Shown piece after piece: positions 1 through 7,627 of a stretch of DNA of 64,000 nucleotides; within the stretch, counting starts at the first letter, position 1; each line of letters begins with the position of its first letter. Source of the stretch: Nocardia sp. BMG51109 (GTDB lineage: Bacteria > Actinomycetota > Actinomycetes > Mycobacteriales > Mycobacteriaceae); the NCBI RefSeq assembly GCF_000526215.1, contig NZ_JAFQ01000004.1, positions 7,626,001 through 7,690,000 of the forward strand, read 5' to 3'. The notes beneath the pieces are model-generated. The model worked only from the letters and a program-made list of their open reading frames with translations, was not told the origin of the DNA and searched no databases. The translations under genes were made by a program, and so were the position numbers.

Positions 1-798
1 TACGACCAGATCGGCGAGTTGCTGACCCGGGACAACGTCGTCAACATGGATTCACGGACCGTCCTGGCCGGCTATCCGTTCACCGAACCCGGAAAACCCT
101 GCTGGTACGTTCCGCCGCGGGCCGCTCACCCGCCCCGGACGGGGACGGTGAACCGCGCCGCACCCCGCGATATCACCGAGGTACTGAGCTGGTTCGCCGA
201 CATGAAGTCGCGATACCGGCTGACCCGTAGCCGGATCCCGCTCTGCGATGCCAAGGGCTGGATTTGCACGAGTGAATCGGTGACGCACGAATCGAATCGC
301 TACTTCTCGGTGATCGGGGTCGACGTCGAAGCCGGCAGCCGCGAAGTGAGCAGCTGGTCTCAGCCCGTCCTGGCGCCCGCCGATCGCGGGGTGGCCGCGT
401 TCCTGGTCAGCCGCCGCGACGACGAGCTACGCGTGCTGGCGCAGGCCCACACCCAGGCCGGCACCCTGGACGTGCTGGAGATCGCACCCACCGTGCAGTG
501 CACGCCGAGCAACTACGATCATCTGCCCTCGGACAAACAACCGGCCTTCCTGGACCATGTGCTGCGGGCATCGCGGGAGCACGTGCTTCTCGATGTCGTG
601 CATTCCGAGGAGGGCGGCAGGTTCTATCACGCACAGAACCGGTATCTGCTGGTCGAGGCGCCGGACGATTTCCCGGCCGACGTGCATCCCGATTTCAGCT
701 GGATCACCGTGCCGCAGATCGCCGAGATCGCCCGCTACGGAAATCATGTCAACGTCGAGGCACGCAGCCTGCTCGCCTGCCTCCGCTTCCTGCGGTGA
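1..798 (+). CDS. NDP-hexose 2,3-dehydratase, 3' part only
   Basis: The reading frame is already open at base 1, so the 5' part lies outside the window. The visible 265 residues match the second half of the EvaA-type family, which removes water from NDP-4-keto-6-deoxyhexose on the route to 2-deoxysugars. Family hallmarks seen are DNVVNMDSRTVL near the beginning, the run APTVQCTPSNYD in the middle and a late W-I-T-V-P-Q-I segment before N-H-V-N-V-E-A-R-S. Family members are roughly 450-480 residues with two repeated halves, so about 200 residues are missing to the left. It points to a deoxysugar gene set continuing leftward. It converges with the MFS gene, with 15 bases between the stops. Confidence 0.85.
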   Translation, partial: YDQIGELLTRDNVVNMDSRTVLAGYPFTEPGKPCWYVPPRAAHPPRTGTVNRAAPRDITEVLSWFADMKSRYRLTRSRIPLCDAKGWICTSESVTHESNRYFSVIGVDVEAGSREVSSWSQPVLAPADRGVAAFLVSRRDDELRVLAQAHTQAGTLDVLEIAPTVQCTPSNYDHLPSDKQPAFLDHVLRASREHVLLDVVHSEEGGRFYHAQNRYLLVEAPDDFPADVHPDFSWITVPQIAEIARYGNHVNVEARSLLACLRFLR

Positions 799-813
799 CG
801 ATGCGGAGGCACC

Positions 814-2319
814 TCAGCCCCCGACCGGTCGGCGGCGCACACCGATCAGCGCGATCGATACGACGCCGAGAACGGCGCAGATCGCCGCGACCACATACTG
901 GGTGTGCTGCCACGACCAGGCGAACGCCTGCGACTGTTCGGCGAACTTGTCCGGATCCACTGTGCCCGCACCGACTTTCGCGGCCGTCGCGGCATCGCCC
1001 AGTCGAGAGGTCAACAGCGACAGCAGGTTTGCGGAAAAGCCGGCGATGACCAGGGCCTCCGCCGAGCCGCGCAGTGTGTTGAGGAACCCCGCCGCCATGC
1101 CGGAGCGATCCGAGGGAACCAGCAGCATCGCCTGACCGTCGGTGAGGCCGAAGGAAACGCCCATGCCGATCCCGATGCACAGCAGCGGCCCGGCGAGCAT
1201 GACGACGGTCGGTTGGGCATCGAGCACGCTCAGCCACAGGTTGCCGACGACGACCAGGATCAGAGCGGTCGCCATCAGCAGCCGCGCCGACCCGCCCGCG
1301 GAGACGATCGCACCCGCCGCGCTCGGCAGCACCAGCACCGGCGCGGTCAGCAGCAGCATGGTCAGACCCGCTGTACCACTGGACATTCCACCGACGCTCT
1401 GCAGGAATGTGGGCAGATACACCAGGGCGCCGAGAAAGCCGATGACCGTGGTCAGAGTGCTCAGTACCCAGCCCATGAAGCCGGGGTTGCGGACGAGCCC
1501 CGGGTCCAGAACCGGTGCCGCGACCCGTAACTGAACGACCGCGAACGCGACGAGGGCGAGGAGGCCGCCGATCACGGACCAGACGACCACCGGATCGCTC
1601 CAACCGCTGTCGGGCCCCGCCAGCACGGCGAACATCAACGCCGACAAGCCGATCACGAACAAGGCGATGCCGGCCCAGTCGACTCGATGTGGTCCGCTCG
1701 CCCGCGATTCACGGAGCATCCGCGAGCAGACGAGCAGGACGATGCCGATGGTGGCGTACACGCCGAAGCTACCGCGCCATCCGATCAGGCTGATCAGGGC
1801 GCCCGACAGTGAGGGACCGACCGCGATACCGACCCCCGCCATCGTTCCCATCAGGGCGAACGCCCTGGTCAGAGCGCCCCCTTGGAAGGTGCTCGCCAGA
1901 ATCGCGCCGCCGGCGGCCATCACCCCCGCGGCGCCTACACCCGCGATGAACCGCGCCGCGTCGACCATCGCGATATGGGAGCCGACCGCACAGATCAGCG
2001 ACGCGACGGCGAACGTCGCCACCGAGATCGTGAACACCCGGCGGCGGCCGACGATATCCGCCAGCGAACCGGCCACCAGGGTGAACACCGCGAACGCCAG
2101 GTTATAGCCTGCCACTACCCAATTCAGGGCCGAACCGGACGCACGCAGATCATCCGCGATATCCGGCAGCGCGACCGCCGTCCCGGAGATGGACATGGCC
2201 ACCAGCACCACTCCGACCAGAACTATCGGCAGTGTGGCGGCGGCGTGCGCGACTCGCCTGTCGTCCCCCTCTGTGCTCGTGGGGATCGAATTTCGTTGTA
2301 GCTCATTCGATTCCGTCAT
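814..2319 (-). CDS. MFS transporter, DHA2 type (drug/metabolite exporter)
   Basis: A protein of about 501 residues with 14 predicted hydrophobic segments, typical of proton-driven DHA2 exporters. The conserved loop after the second helix reads GSLADIVGRRRVF, the family motif A, and a motif-C-like glycine-rich stretch follows near GVGIAVGPSLSGALI. I chose the ATG at 2319 (MTESNEL). An ATG at 2340 is also possible; neither has a clear Shine-Dalgarno, and the promoter-like TTGACC upstream could give a nearly leaderless transcript. It diverges from an EspR-like regulator with a shared control region. The position beside biosynthetic genes suggests export of the cluster product or self-resistance, which is inference. 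Confidence 0.85.
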   Translation of the reverse strand: MTESNELQRNSIPTSTEGDDRRVAHAAATLPIVLVGVVLVAMSISGTAVALPDIADDLRASGSALNWVVAGYNLAFAVFTLVAGSLADIVGRRRVFTISVATFAVASLICAVGSHIAMVDAARFIAGVGAAGVMAAGGAILASTFQGGALTRAFALMGTMAGVGIAVGPSLSGALISLIGWRGSFGVYATIGIVLLVCSRMLRESRASGPHRVDWAGIALFVIGLSALMFAVLAGPDSGWSDPVVVWSVIGGLLALVAFAVVQLRVAAPVLDPGLVRNPGFMGWVLSTLTTVIGFLGALVYLPTFLQSVGGMSSGTAGLTMLLLTAPVLVLPSAAGAIVSAGGSARLLMATALILVVVGNLWLSVLDAQPTVVMLAGPLLCIGIGMGVSFGLTDGQAMLLVPSDRSGMAAGFLNTLRGSAEALVIAGFSANLLSLLTSRLGDAATAAKVGAGTVDPDKFAEQSQAFAWSWQHTQYVVAAICAVLGVVSIALIGVRRRPVGG

Positions 2320-2345
2320 ACTTCGAGTCAAGAACATCAACCCCA

Positions 2346-2411
2346 GTTGAGGTCAAGACCAGCGGGGCCGCGGGTCCGGCAAGAAACTGCCGGACACCCC
2401 TTGACCTCAAC
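2346..2411. promoter_or_regulatory. Divergent promoter/operator between exporter and regulator
   Basis: The 11-base element TTGACCTCAAC occurs at 2401-2411 on plus and as its exact complement at 2346-2356, each containing a TTGACC that can serve as a -35 box, one facing each gene. Between them lies a perfect 8-base dyad, GTCCGGCA at 2374-2381 and TGCCGGAC at 2388-2395. A further dyad, TCAAC-N4-GTTGA, spans 2337-2350. The symmetric layout suggests joint control of the exporter and of the EspR-like gene, perhaps by the regulator itself. The -10 boxes are not convincing by eye. Confidence 0.55.
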
Positions 2412-2532
2412 AGGCATTCAGGTTCTAGCCTGACCTCGAGCACCCCTCCCGCAGCCCCACTCGCGAAATGACAAAGCCGCCAACCATTTACGAGGCTTGA
2501 CACGCTAACGATCACTCGGAGAGGCATCGAGG

Positions 2533-2949
2533 TTGAGTACTGAATCCATGGACAGTAACGGTACCGCCGGATCGTCACCAACCTGGCTTTCCGCCGTACT
2601 ACGGGACTTGCTGACAGAGCGATACGGACCCGGCCGAGTTCCCGGTGTGCTACGGATATCCAAAGACATCAGCGCGGTGAACGACGGCGAGACCGTGTCC
2701 CACGCCCAGCTGCACAACATCCTCACCGGCAAGACCGAGAATATTTCGGAGAAGACCAAGAGGCTTCTGTCCCGCTTCTTCGAGAAGCGACCGTCGCACT
2801 TCTGTCCACCACCGGCCCCGAGCCCGCCGGACGCCGACTTCATCAACGCCCTGGCGACCCGGATAGCAGGGCTCGACGCCGGCCAGATCGCGGCGATCAA
2901 ACAGATCATCGACCTCGTGTCGACCCACGAGAGAGAGGAACCTCCCTAG
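2533..2949 (+). CDS. EspR/XRE-like helix-turn-helix regulator
   Basis: A 138-residue protein resembling the mycobacterial EspR family: an extended helix-turn-helix domain (LTERYGPGR, then VSHAQLHNILTGKTENIS and a helix ending in LLSRFFEKRPSHF), followed by a proline-rich hinge and a C-terminal helix (INALATRIAGLDAGQIAAIKQIIDLV) like the EspR dimerisation helix. The proposed start is TTG at 2533, behind a GGAGAGG about 8 bases upstream; an ATG at 2548 is the alternative. It diverges from the MFS exporter and precedes the tyrosine-modifying operon by 268 bases, so it may act on either. Family-level call is firm; the target genes are inferred. Confidence 0.7.
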   Translation: MSTESMDSNGTAGSSPTWLSAVLRDLLTERYGPGRVPGVLRISKDISAVNDGETVSHAQLHNILTGKTENISEKTKRLLSRFFEKRPSHFCPPPAPSPPDADFINALATRIAGLDAGQIAAIKQIIDLVSTHEREEPP

Positions 2950-3217
2950 TCGGTGCAGCACACAGACTCCCGGAGAAGGTCGCGTGCGCTGATCGGTATG
3001 CGCGTGGAGCATCCTGACTATGCGTCGAGATGGCTTTTCTTGCAGCGCGGGTTCGGCGAGTATGAAGTCCGATACCGGTTGGCGATCTGCACAATTCGGG
3101 TTCGCCCACCACACCTTCTTCTCTACTGGAGCTGGTCCACGATGTCCGCCCTGAGCGCCAGGTACTGCTCGAGACTGGGTCTGGGACCGCGAATGCCGTT
3201 GCGTTCCTGGTGGTTTT

Positions 3218-4246
3218 ATGATGAAGCAAAATAGGTCTCTTTCAGGTTATCTCCGGGGCCGTGGCGTTACCGGGCCGTCAGTATCTCGGACGGCGCCGGC
3301 CGAGCCGCTCGACGTGGAGCCGCTCGGAATTCCCGCACCCGTCGAGGAATTGACCGGATGCGCATCGCCTGGGGTGTGCTCGTGTGATTTCCCGACGGCC
3401 GTAGCCGATCTGGACGGTTCGTTCCGCCGGCCCGGACCTCAGCGTGGCTGGGGCGCGACGATACCGGGATGGGACCTTCGGAATCTGGCCTGGTTCAGGT
3501 GGATCGTCGGTCATCAGATCGCGTTCATTCAGTGGCGGCTGCTCGGCGAGTCGTTGCGACGCCACCTCGAGGGAGTCGCCTGCCGCTGCGGGCCGTCCGC
3601 CGCGACCCGACCGTTTCGCCCTGCGGCAACGCTGCAACACGGTGATGCTGTGGCCGGAAATCTCGCGGGACTGATCGATCTCGGCTCGGTGATGTTCTTG
3701 TATACCGGTAGTTGTTCGCAGCGGATATATCAGCAGGTCCTCCGCCCGGCAATGTACAAGCACCACCCGGCGTTCAGCGGGGAGTGGGCCGCCGACTATC
3801 GGCCGATTCCGGGACTTATGCGCAGCGTCATCGCGGACCGCACGTCGTGTGCCGAGTCGGTGGCGGTCCGGTGGCGGCTGTACCACCGGGTGCACATGGC
3901 AGTTGCGGGCAAGCTCGTGCCGGACGGTCCGTCGTTGTTACGGCAGTCCGGCCGCTCGTCGGGGCACGGCTCGACGGCGCGAGAGTCGGTGCTGTACGAC
4001 GAGTTCTTCGGCACCCACCGCATGCGGGTATGCCGCCGAGTGTTGTACGCACAACTTTCCGACCGGTTGCGGTGGGTCCTCGACGATCTGGAGCGGCACG
4101 GCCTCTACCTCCACACCGGGCCGGTGTCGGCAGGGACTTCCGGCCGACCGGATCAGGCCATCGAGGATTTGGAAGCCGCAGCCGCGAATTTACTGACCGA
4201 GCAAGCCGTCGAACTCACTCTTGGTTCCGACATGAAGGTTTCGTAG
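3218..4246 (+). CDS. Putative haem-dependent tyrosine hydroxylase (SfmD/LmbB2-like)
   Basis: A 342-residue protein, first in a four-gene run. I assign it tentatively to the histidine-ligated haem aromatic oxygenases that hydroxylate tyrosine or 3-methyltyrosine (SfmD in saframycin, LmbB2 in lincomycin pathways). The central part LYTGSCSQRIYQQVLRPAMY followed by HPAFSGEWAADYRPI resembles that family as I remember it. Histidines able to bind haem are seen in IVGHQIAF, YHRVHMAV and GTHRMRVC; the last gives H-x4-C, not the H-x3-C spacing known for the covalent haem of SfmD, so the haem attachment may differ. The first ~60 residues look unstructured with several Cys (CASPGVCSC). ATG pair at 3218/3221. 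The next gene, an O-methyltransferase remnant, and the SfmM2-like gene support a modified-tyrosine role. Confidence 0.5.
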   Translation: MMKQNRSLSGYLRGRGVTGPSVSRTAPAEPLDVEPLGIPAPVEELTGCASPGVCSCDFPTAVADLDGSFRRPGPQRGWGATIPGWDLRNLAWFRWIVGHQIAFIQWRLLGESLRRHLEGVACRCGPSAATRPFRPAATLQHGDAVAGNLAGLIDLGSVMFLYTGSCSQRIYQQVLRPAMYKHHPAFSGEWAADYRPIPGLMRSVIADRTSCAESVAVRWRLYHRVHMAVAGKLVPDGPSLLRQSGRSSGHGSTARESVLYDEFFGTHRMRVCRRVLYAQLSDRLRWVLDDLERHGLYLHTGPVSAGTSGRPDQAIEDLEAAAANLLTEQAVELTLGSDMKVS

Positions 4247-4255
4247 GAGGTCGTC

Positions 4256-4618
4256 GTGGCCGCAGTCGCCGCAAAGTCCGTCGTCTCGACAGACGCTCTG
4301 CACGATTATGTGCTGGCGCACGGGTGCCGTCTCGACGCGGTTGCCCGGGACCTCGTTGCCGAAACCCGACGCCTGGGGGCCGTAGCGGAAATGCAGATCC
4401 CACCGGAGCCGAGGATACGGGTCGGCGGACTGCTGGTCGTCGACAACGTCTTCTACTACGGCGAAGTCGTCGACGAAGAGGCCGAAGGCAACGCCGCTGC
4501 CATCCGAGCCTTCAACGATCACGCCGCGGCGGATCCGCGTGTGGAGCTGGTGATGCTGCCACTCGCCGACGGCGTGACCCTCGCACGTAAGCGTGACGAA
4601 AACCGGGAGGACACATGA
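4256..4618 (+). pseudogene. SafC/SfmM3-type O-methyltransferase with SAM-binding core deleted
   Basis: An intact 120-codon frame starting at GTG 4256 behind a strong AGGAGG. Residues ~10-52 are the usual N-terminal helices of family-3 (catechol/SafC-type) O-methyltransferases, ending in the conserved MQIPPE. The text then jumps directly to the C-terminal strand and cap, RVGGLLVVDNVFYYGEVVD ... RVELVMLPLADGVTLARKR, also typical. The roughly 100 residues normally between them, with the glycine-rich SAM loop and metal-binding Asp residues, are absent, while the frame is kept. Normal length is about 220. It cannot be a working methyltransferase as seen, but the frame and ribosome site are preserved and its end overlaps the next start by 4 bases, so it may persist for translational coupling. 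Confidence 0.8.
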
Positions 4619-5649
4619 CAACTCACGCACCGCAGCCCGCTGTCTCTCCCGTCCCCCTGATGGACATCGCGTCCGGCGTATATGCCTTCAAGACACTGGC
4701 GCTCGCCGACGAATTGGGACTGTTCACTTGGCTGTCGGGCCGCAGCACCAGCGTGGAGGAATTCGCCGCGCGACACGGAATCGAGCATCGACCGGCCGAA
4801 CTGCTGCTCACGGCGTGCGCGAGTATCGGGCTGTTGGACCAGGATTCCACCGGCGCCTACACCAACTCGCTGCTGGCCGAACAGTACCTGGTCGAAGGTC
4901 GGCCGCACTATTTCGGGGGCTGGATCAAGGTCGTGAACCGCCACGAATATCCGGCCTACGAGCATCTCGAAACCTCTCTGCGCGGAAACCACCCGATCAG
5001 CTGGGACGTCGAGAAACAGGAATCGCTGTTCGCCCCCGACGATCCGATCATGGTGCAAACATTCTGGGACGGCATGTATTCGCTATCCCGCTACACCGCC
5101 GGTTTGCTCGCCGACGCCTTCGACTTCGGTGTCGTCACCCGGATTCTCGACGTCGGCGGCGGTGGCGCGGCATTCGACATCGAACTCTGCCAACGCTACC
5201 CGCAACTGCGTGCCACCGTCTTCGATCTGCCTTTCGTGTGTGAACTCACCCGGAAACCGGTCAGCGATGCGGGACTCGATGACCGTATCGACCTCGTCGG
5301 CGGGGATTTCTTCGCAGACCGGCTGCCCGCGGACCACGACGCGGTCCTGTTGTCGAACATTCTGCACGACTGGGACGAGGCCGCTGTCGGTCGCATCCTC
5401 GATGCCTGCGGAAAGGCACTTCCTGCCGGTGGTTACCTGCTGATCTGCGAATCCTTCGTCGCCGACGACAAGACCGGACCACCGCTGGCCGCCTTGATGA
5501 GCCTGAACATGCTGGTCGAAACCTGGGGACGCAACTACACGGTCGCCGAATACACCGGCTGGCTCGACGCCGCCGGGTTCGACACCACCAACTTCCTTCG
5601 GTTCGACGGCCTCGGCGCCAACGGCGTGCTTGTCGCCCATAAACGTTGA
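4615..5649 (+). CDS. SAM-dependent methyltransferase, SfmM2-like (tyrosine C-methylation?)
   Basis: A 344-residue class I methyltransferase of the O-methyltransferase-2 (plant COMT/ actinomycete) architecture: a winged-helix dimerisation domain in residues ~15-110, then a Rossmann domain. Motif I is ILDVGGGGAAFDIEL near residues 177-191, followed by the acidic VFDLPFV strand end, GGDFFADRLPADHDAVLLSNILHDW, and LLICESFV. In the saframycin pathway a protein of this class, SfmM2, methylates carbon 3 of tyrosine; the neighbours here favour that over O- or N-methylation, but the fold alone does not decide. The start ATG overlaps the stop of the preceding frame (ATGA), indicating coupled translation. 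The 3' neighbour is tyrosine phenol-lyase, 26 bases on. Confidence 0.8.
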   Translation: MTTHAPQPAVSPVPLMDIASGVYAFKTLALADELGLFTWLSGRSTSVEEFAARHGIEHRPAELLLTACASIGLLDQDSTGAYTNSLLAEQYLVEGRPHYFGGWIKVVNRHEYPAYEHLETSLRGNHPISWDVEKQESLFAPDDPIMVQTFWDGMYSLSRYTAGLLADAFDFGVVTRILDVGGGGAAFDIELCQRYPQLRATVFDLPFVCELTRKPVSDAGLDDRIDLVGGDFFADRLPADHDAVLLSNILHDWDEAAVGRILDACGKALPAGGYLLICESFVADDKTGPPLAALMSLNMLVETWGRNYTVAEYTGWLDAAGFDTTNFLRFDGLGANGVLVAHKR

Positions 5650-5675
5650 ACCCACCGCACCTGCCGAGGAGATCC

Positions 5676-7172
5676 ATGGGCTCGCACTACGCACCCGAAC
5701 CGTGGCGGATCAAGGTGGTTGAGCCGGTCCGGCTCCCCACCCGCGACGAGCGTCTCACCGCGCTACGCGCCGCCGGCTACAACACCTCACTGCTCCGGTC
5801 CGCCGATGTCTTCATCGACCTCTACACCGACTCAGGCACCAACGCCATGTCGGACCGGCAATGGTCGGACATGATGATCGGCGACGAAGCCTACGCCGGC
5901 TCGCGCAGCTTCTACCGTCTCGAAGCCGCCGTCCAGCGTTACTACAGTTATCCCCACGTCATACCTACCCACCAAGGGCGCGGCGCCGAAAACATCATCT
6001 CCCGCATTCTCATCCGGCCCGGCAGCCACATCCCGGGGAACATGTACTTCACCACGACACGCACCCACCAGGAACTCAACGGTGGAACCTTTCATGACAT
6101 CATCATCGACCAAGCCCACGACACGGCCGACGAGCACCCGTTCAAAGGCAATGTGGACCTCACCAAACTCAGCACGCTGATCCGCACGGTCGGCGCCGAA
6201 AATATCCCTTACGTTTCCCTTGCCGCCACCGTCAACATGGCCGGCGGCCAGCCGATCAGCCTCGCCAACCTCACTGAGGTTCGCGAACTCACGGCGAAAC
6301 ATCGCATCCCGATCATTCTCGACGCCGCCCGAGCCGTAGAAAATGCGTGGTTCATCCAGCAACGAGAACCCGGATATGCCAACCACAGCATCGCGCAGAT
6401 CCTCGCCGACATGTGTGCCCGAACCGACGGCGCCTGCATGTCGGCCAAGAAGGACAGCTTCGCCAATATCGGCGGATGGCTGGCGGTCCGCGACCCGGAC
6501 CTGGCCGAGACCGCACGCAACCTCGTGGTCATCTACGAAGGCCTGCACACCTACGGCGGCATGGCCGGCCGGGACATGGAAGCGGTGGCCCGCGGCATCG
6601 AGGAGTCGGTCCAGCAGGACAACATTCGCGCCCGCATCCAGCAAGTCGCCCACCTCGGCAACCGGCTCATCGCGGCAGGCGTCCCCCTGATGCGGCCGAT
6701 CGGCGGGCACGCAGTCTGCATCGACGCGGCCGCCACCCTCGAACACATTCCACGAGACCAATATCCGGCCCAGACCCTCGCCGCCGCAATCTACCTCGAC
6801 TCCGCGACCCGGACCGCCGAACGCGGCGCAGTGTCCGCCGGCCGCGACCCCGAAACGGGCAAAGACCGCTGCCCCGAACTGGAGTTGGTACGACTGACCA
6901 TCCCTCGCCGCGTCTACACCCAAAGCCACCTCGACTTCGTCGCCGACAGCATCATCAACGTCTACAAGACCCGCGACACGATCACCACCGGACTCGCCTT
7001 CACCCACGAACCACCGGTCCTGAGATTCTTTCAGGGAAGATTCACGCCGGTCTCGGCAACAACCGAACCAGAAACCGGGAACAACTGCCCGACCACCGAT
7101 CCGGACGAGAGCGTCATGACCGAAGATGAACAGCCTCGATCAAACCCGACCACTGAGGATCAGCTGTCCTGA
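5676..7172 (+). CDS. tpl: Tyrosine phenol-lyase (PLP beta-eliminating lyase)
   Basis: A 498-residue aminotransferase-fold PLP enzyme that splits L-tyrosine into phenol, pyruvate and ammonia, reversibly. Start chosen at ATG 5676 because GAGGAG lies just upstream and the protein then begins like known lyases (YAPEPWRIKVVEPV). The PLP lysine is in SAKKDSFANIGG (Lys259, equivalent to Lys257 of the Citrobacter enzyme). Two positions that separate tyrosine phenol-lyase from tryptophanase are of the tyrosine type: Thr in GNMYFTTTR (Asp in TnaA) and Arg383 in TAERG (Ile in TnaA). A C-terminal tail of about 45 acidic, Thr/Pro-rich residues extends beyond the usual end. Last gene of the tyrosine operon; a lyase here could cut ring-modified tyrosines. 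Confidence 0.9.
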   Translation: MGSHYAPEPWRIKVVEPVRLPTRDERLTALRAAGYNTSLLRSADVFIDLYTDSGTNAMSDRQWSDMMIGDEAYAGSRSFYRLEAAVQRYYSYPHVIPTHQGRGAENIISRILIRPGSHIPGNMYFTTTRTHQELNGGTFHDIIIDQAHDTADEHPFKGNVDLTKLSTLIRTVGAENIPYVSLAATVNMAGGQPISLANLTEVRELTAKHRIPIILDAARAVENAWFIQQREPGYANHSIAQILADMCARTDGACMSAKKDSFANIGGWLAVRDPDLAETARNLVVIYEGLHTYGGMAGRDMEAVARGIEESVQQDNIRARIQQVAHLGNRLIAAGVPLMRPIGGHAVCIDAAATLEHIPRDQYPAQTLAAAIYLDSATRTAERGAVSAGRDPETGKDRCPELELVRLTIPRRVYTQSHLDFVADSIINVYKTRDTITTGLAFTHEPPVLRFFQGRFTPVSATTEPETGNNCPTTDPDESVMTEDEQPRSNPTTEDQLS

Positions 7173-7227
7173 CCCGGACAATGGTGACGGCGTGGCGAAC
7201 TGACATGGCCGAGCTGACATGGCTGAG

Positions 7228-7512
7228 ACCGTGTCTCACGTCGTAGATTTCGCCAGTTTCTTGTAGCAGGTCAGTGTGGCGCCGAGGGTGAGGAAGCCGA
7301 GGAAGTGCGTGGCTTTGCCATCGGCGCAGTTCGGCGGAGTCGTACGCCTGGTCGGCGTGCAGCTTCGCGGGCTTGCGCCGGCGCGGTCCGCGCCGTGACC
7401 GCACGGCAGGTACGGCCTTCACGAGTGGTTCGAGCGCTGCGGCATCGTTGGTGCTGGCCGCCGAAATACCCACCGACAGAGGGAGTGGGGGACGCAGGGC
7501 TCGGGTTCGCAA
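7228..7512 (-). pseudogene. IS5-family (IS427-type) transposase remnant
   Basis: Two pieces of one transposase survive. Near 7320-7480 the minus strand encodes EPLVKAVPAVRSRRGPRRRK and LHADQAYDSAELRRW, the DDE-core part. Near 7230-7310, in another frame, it encodes HFLGFLTLGATLTCYKKLAK, the family C-terminus. About 60 codons between them are gone, and the N-terminal half is missing. The same protein family occurs complete-length at 28.4-29.2 kb. A palindrome GAGAC-cgt-GTCTC at 7224-7236 lies at the former end. The remnant sits exactly between the tyrosine operon and the polyketide synthase. Confidence 0.75.
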
Positions 7513-7627
7513 TTCCTGCGGGATCTCCTGGAGTATGCGTGGCGTACATAGCCGCCATGCGTGTAACGCCCTGCAGCCGTTGTCACCTGAATGCGAACCT
7601 CGAAAAGCGAGGCACTAAGGAGTTCGG

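Noticed and set aside
5676..7172. Call of tryptophanase for the beta-eliminating lyase
   Set aside because: The Thr and Arg positions that bind the phenol are of the tyrosine phenol-lyase type.
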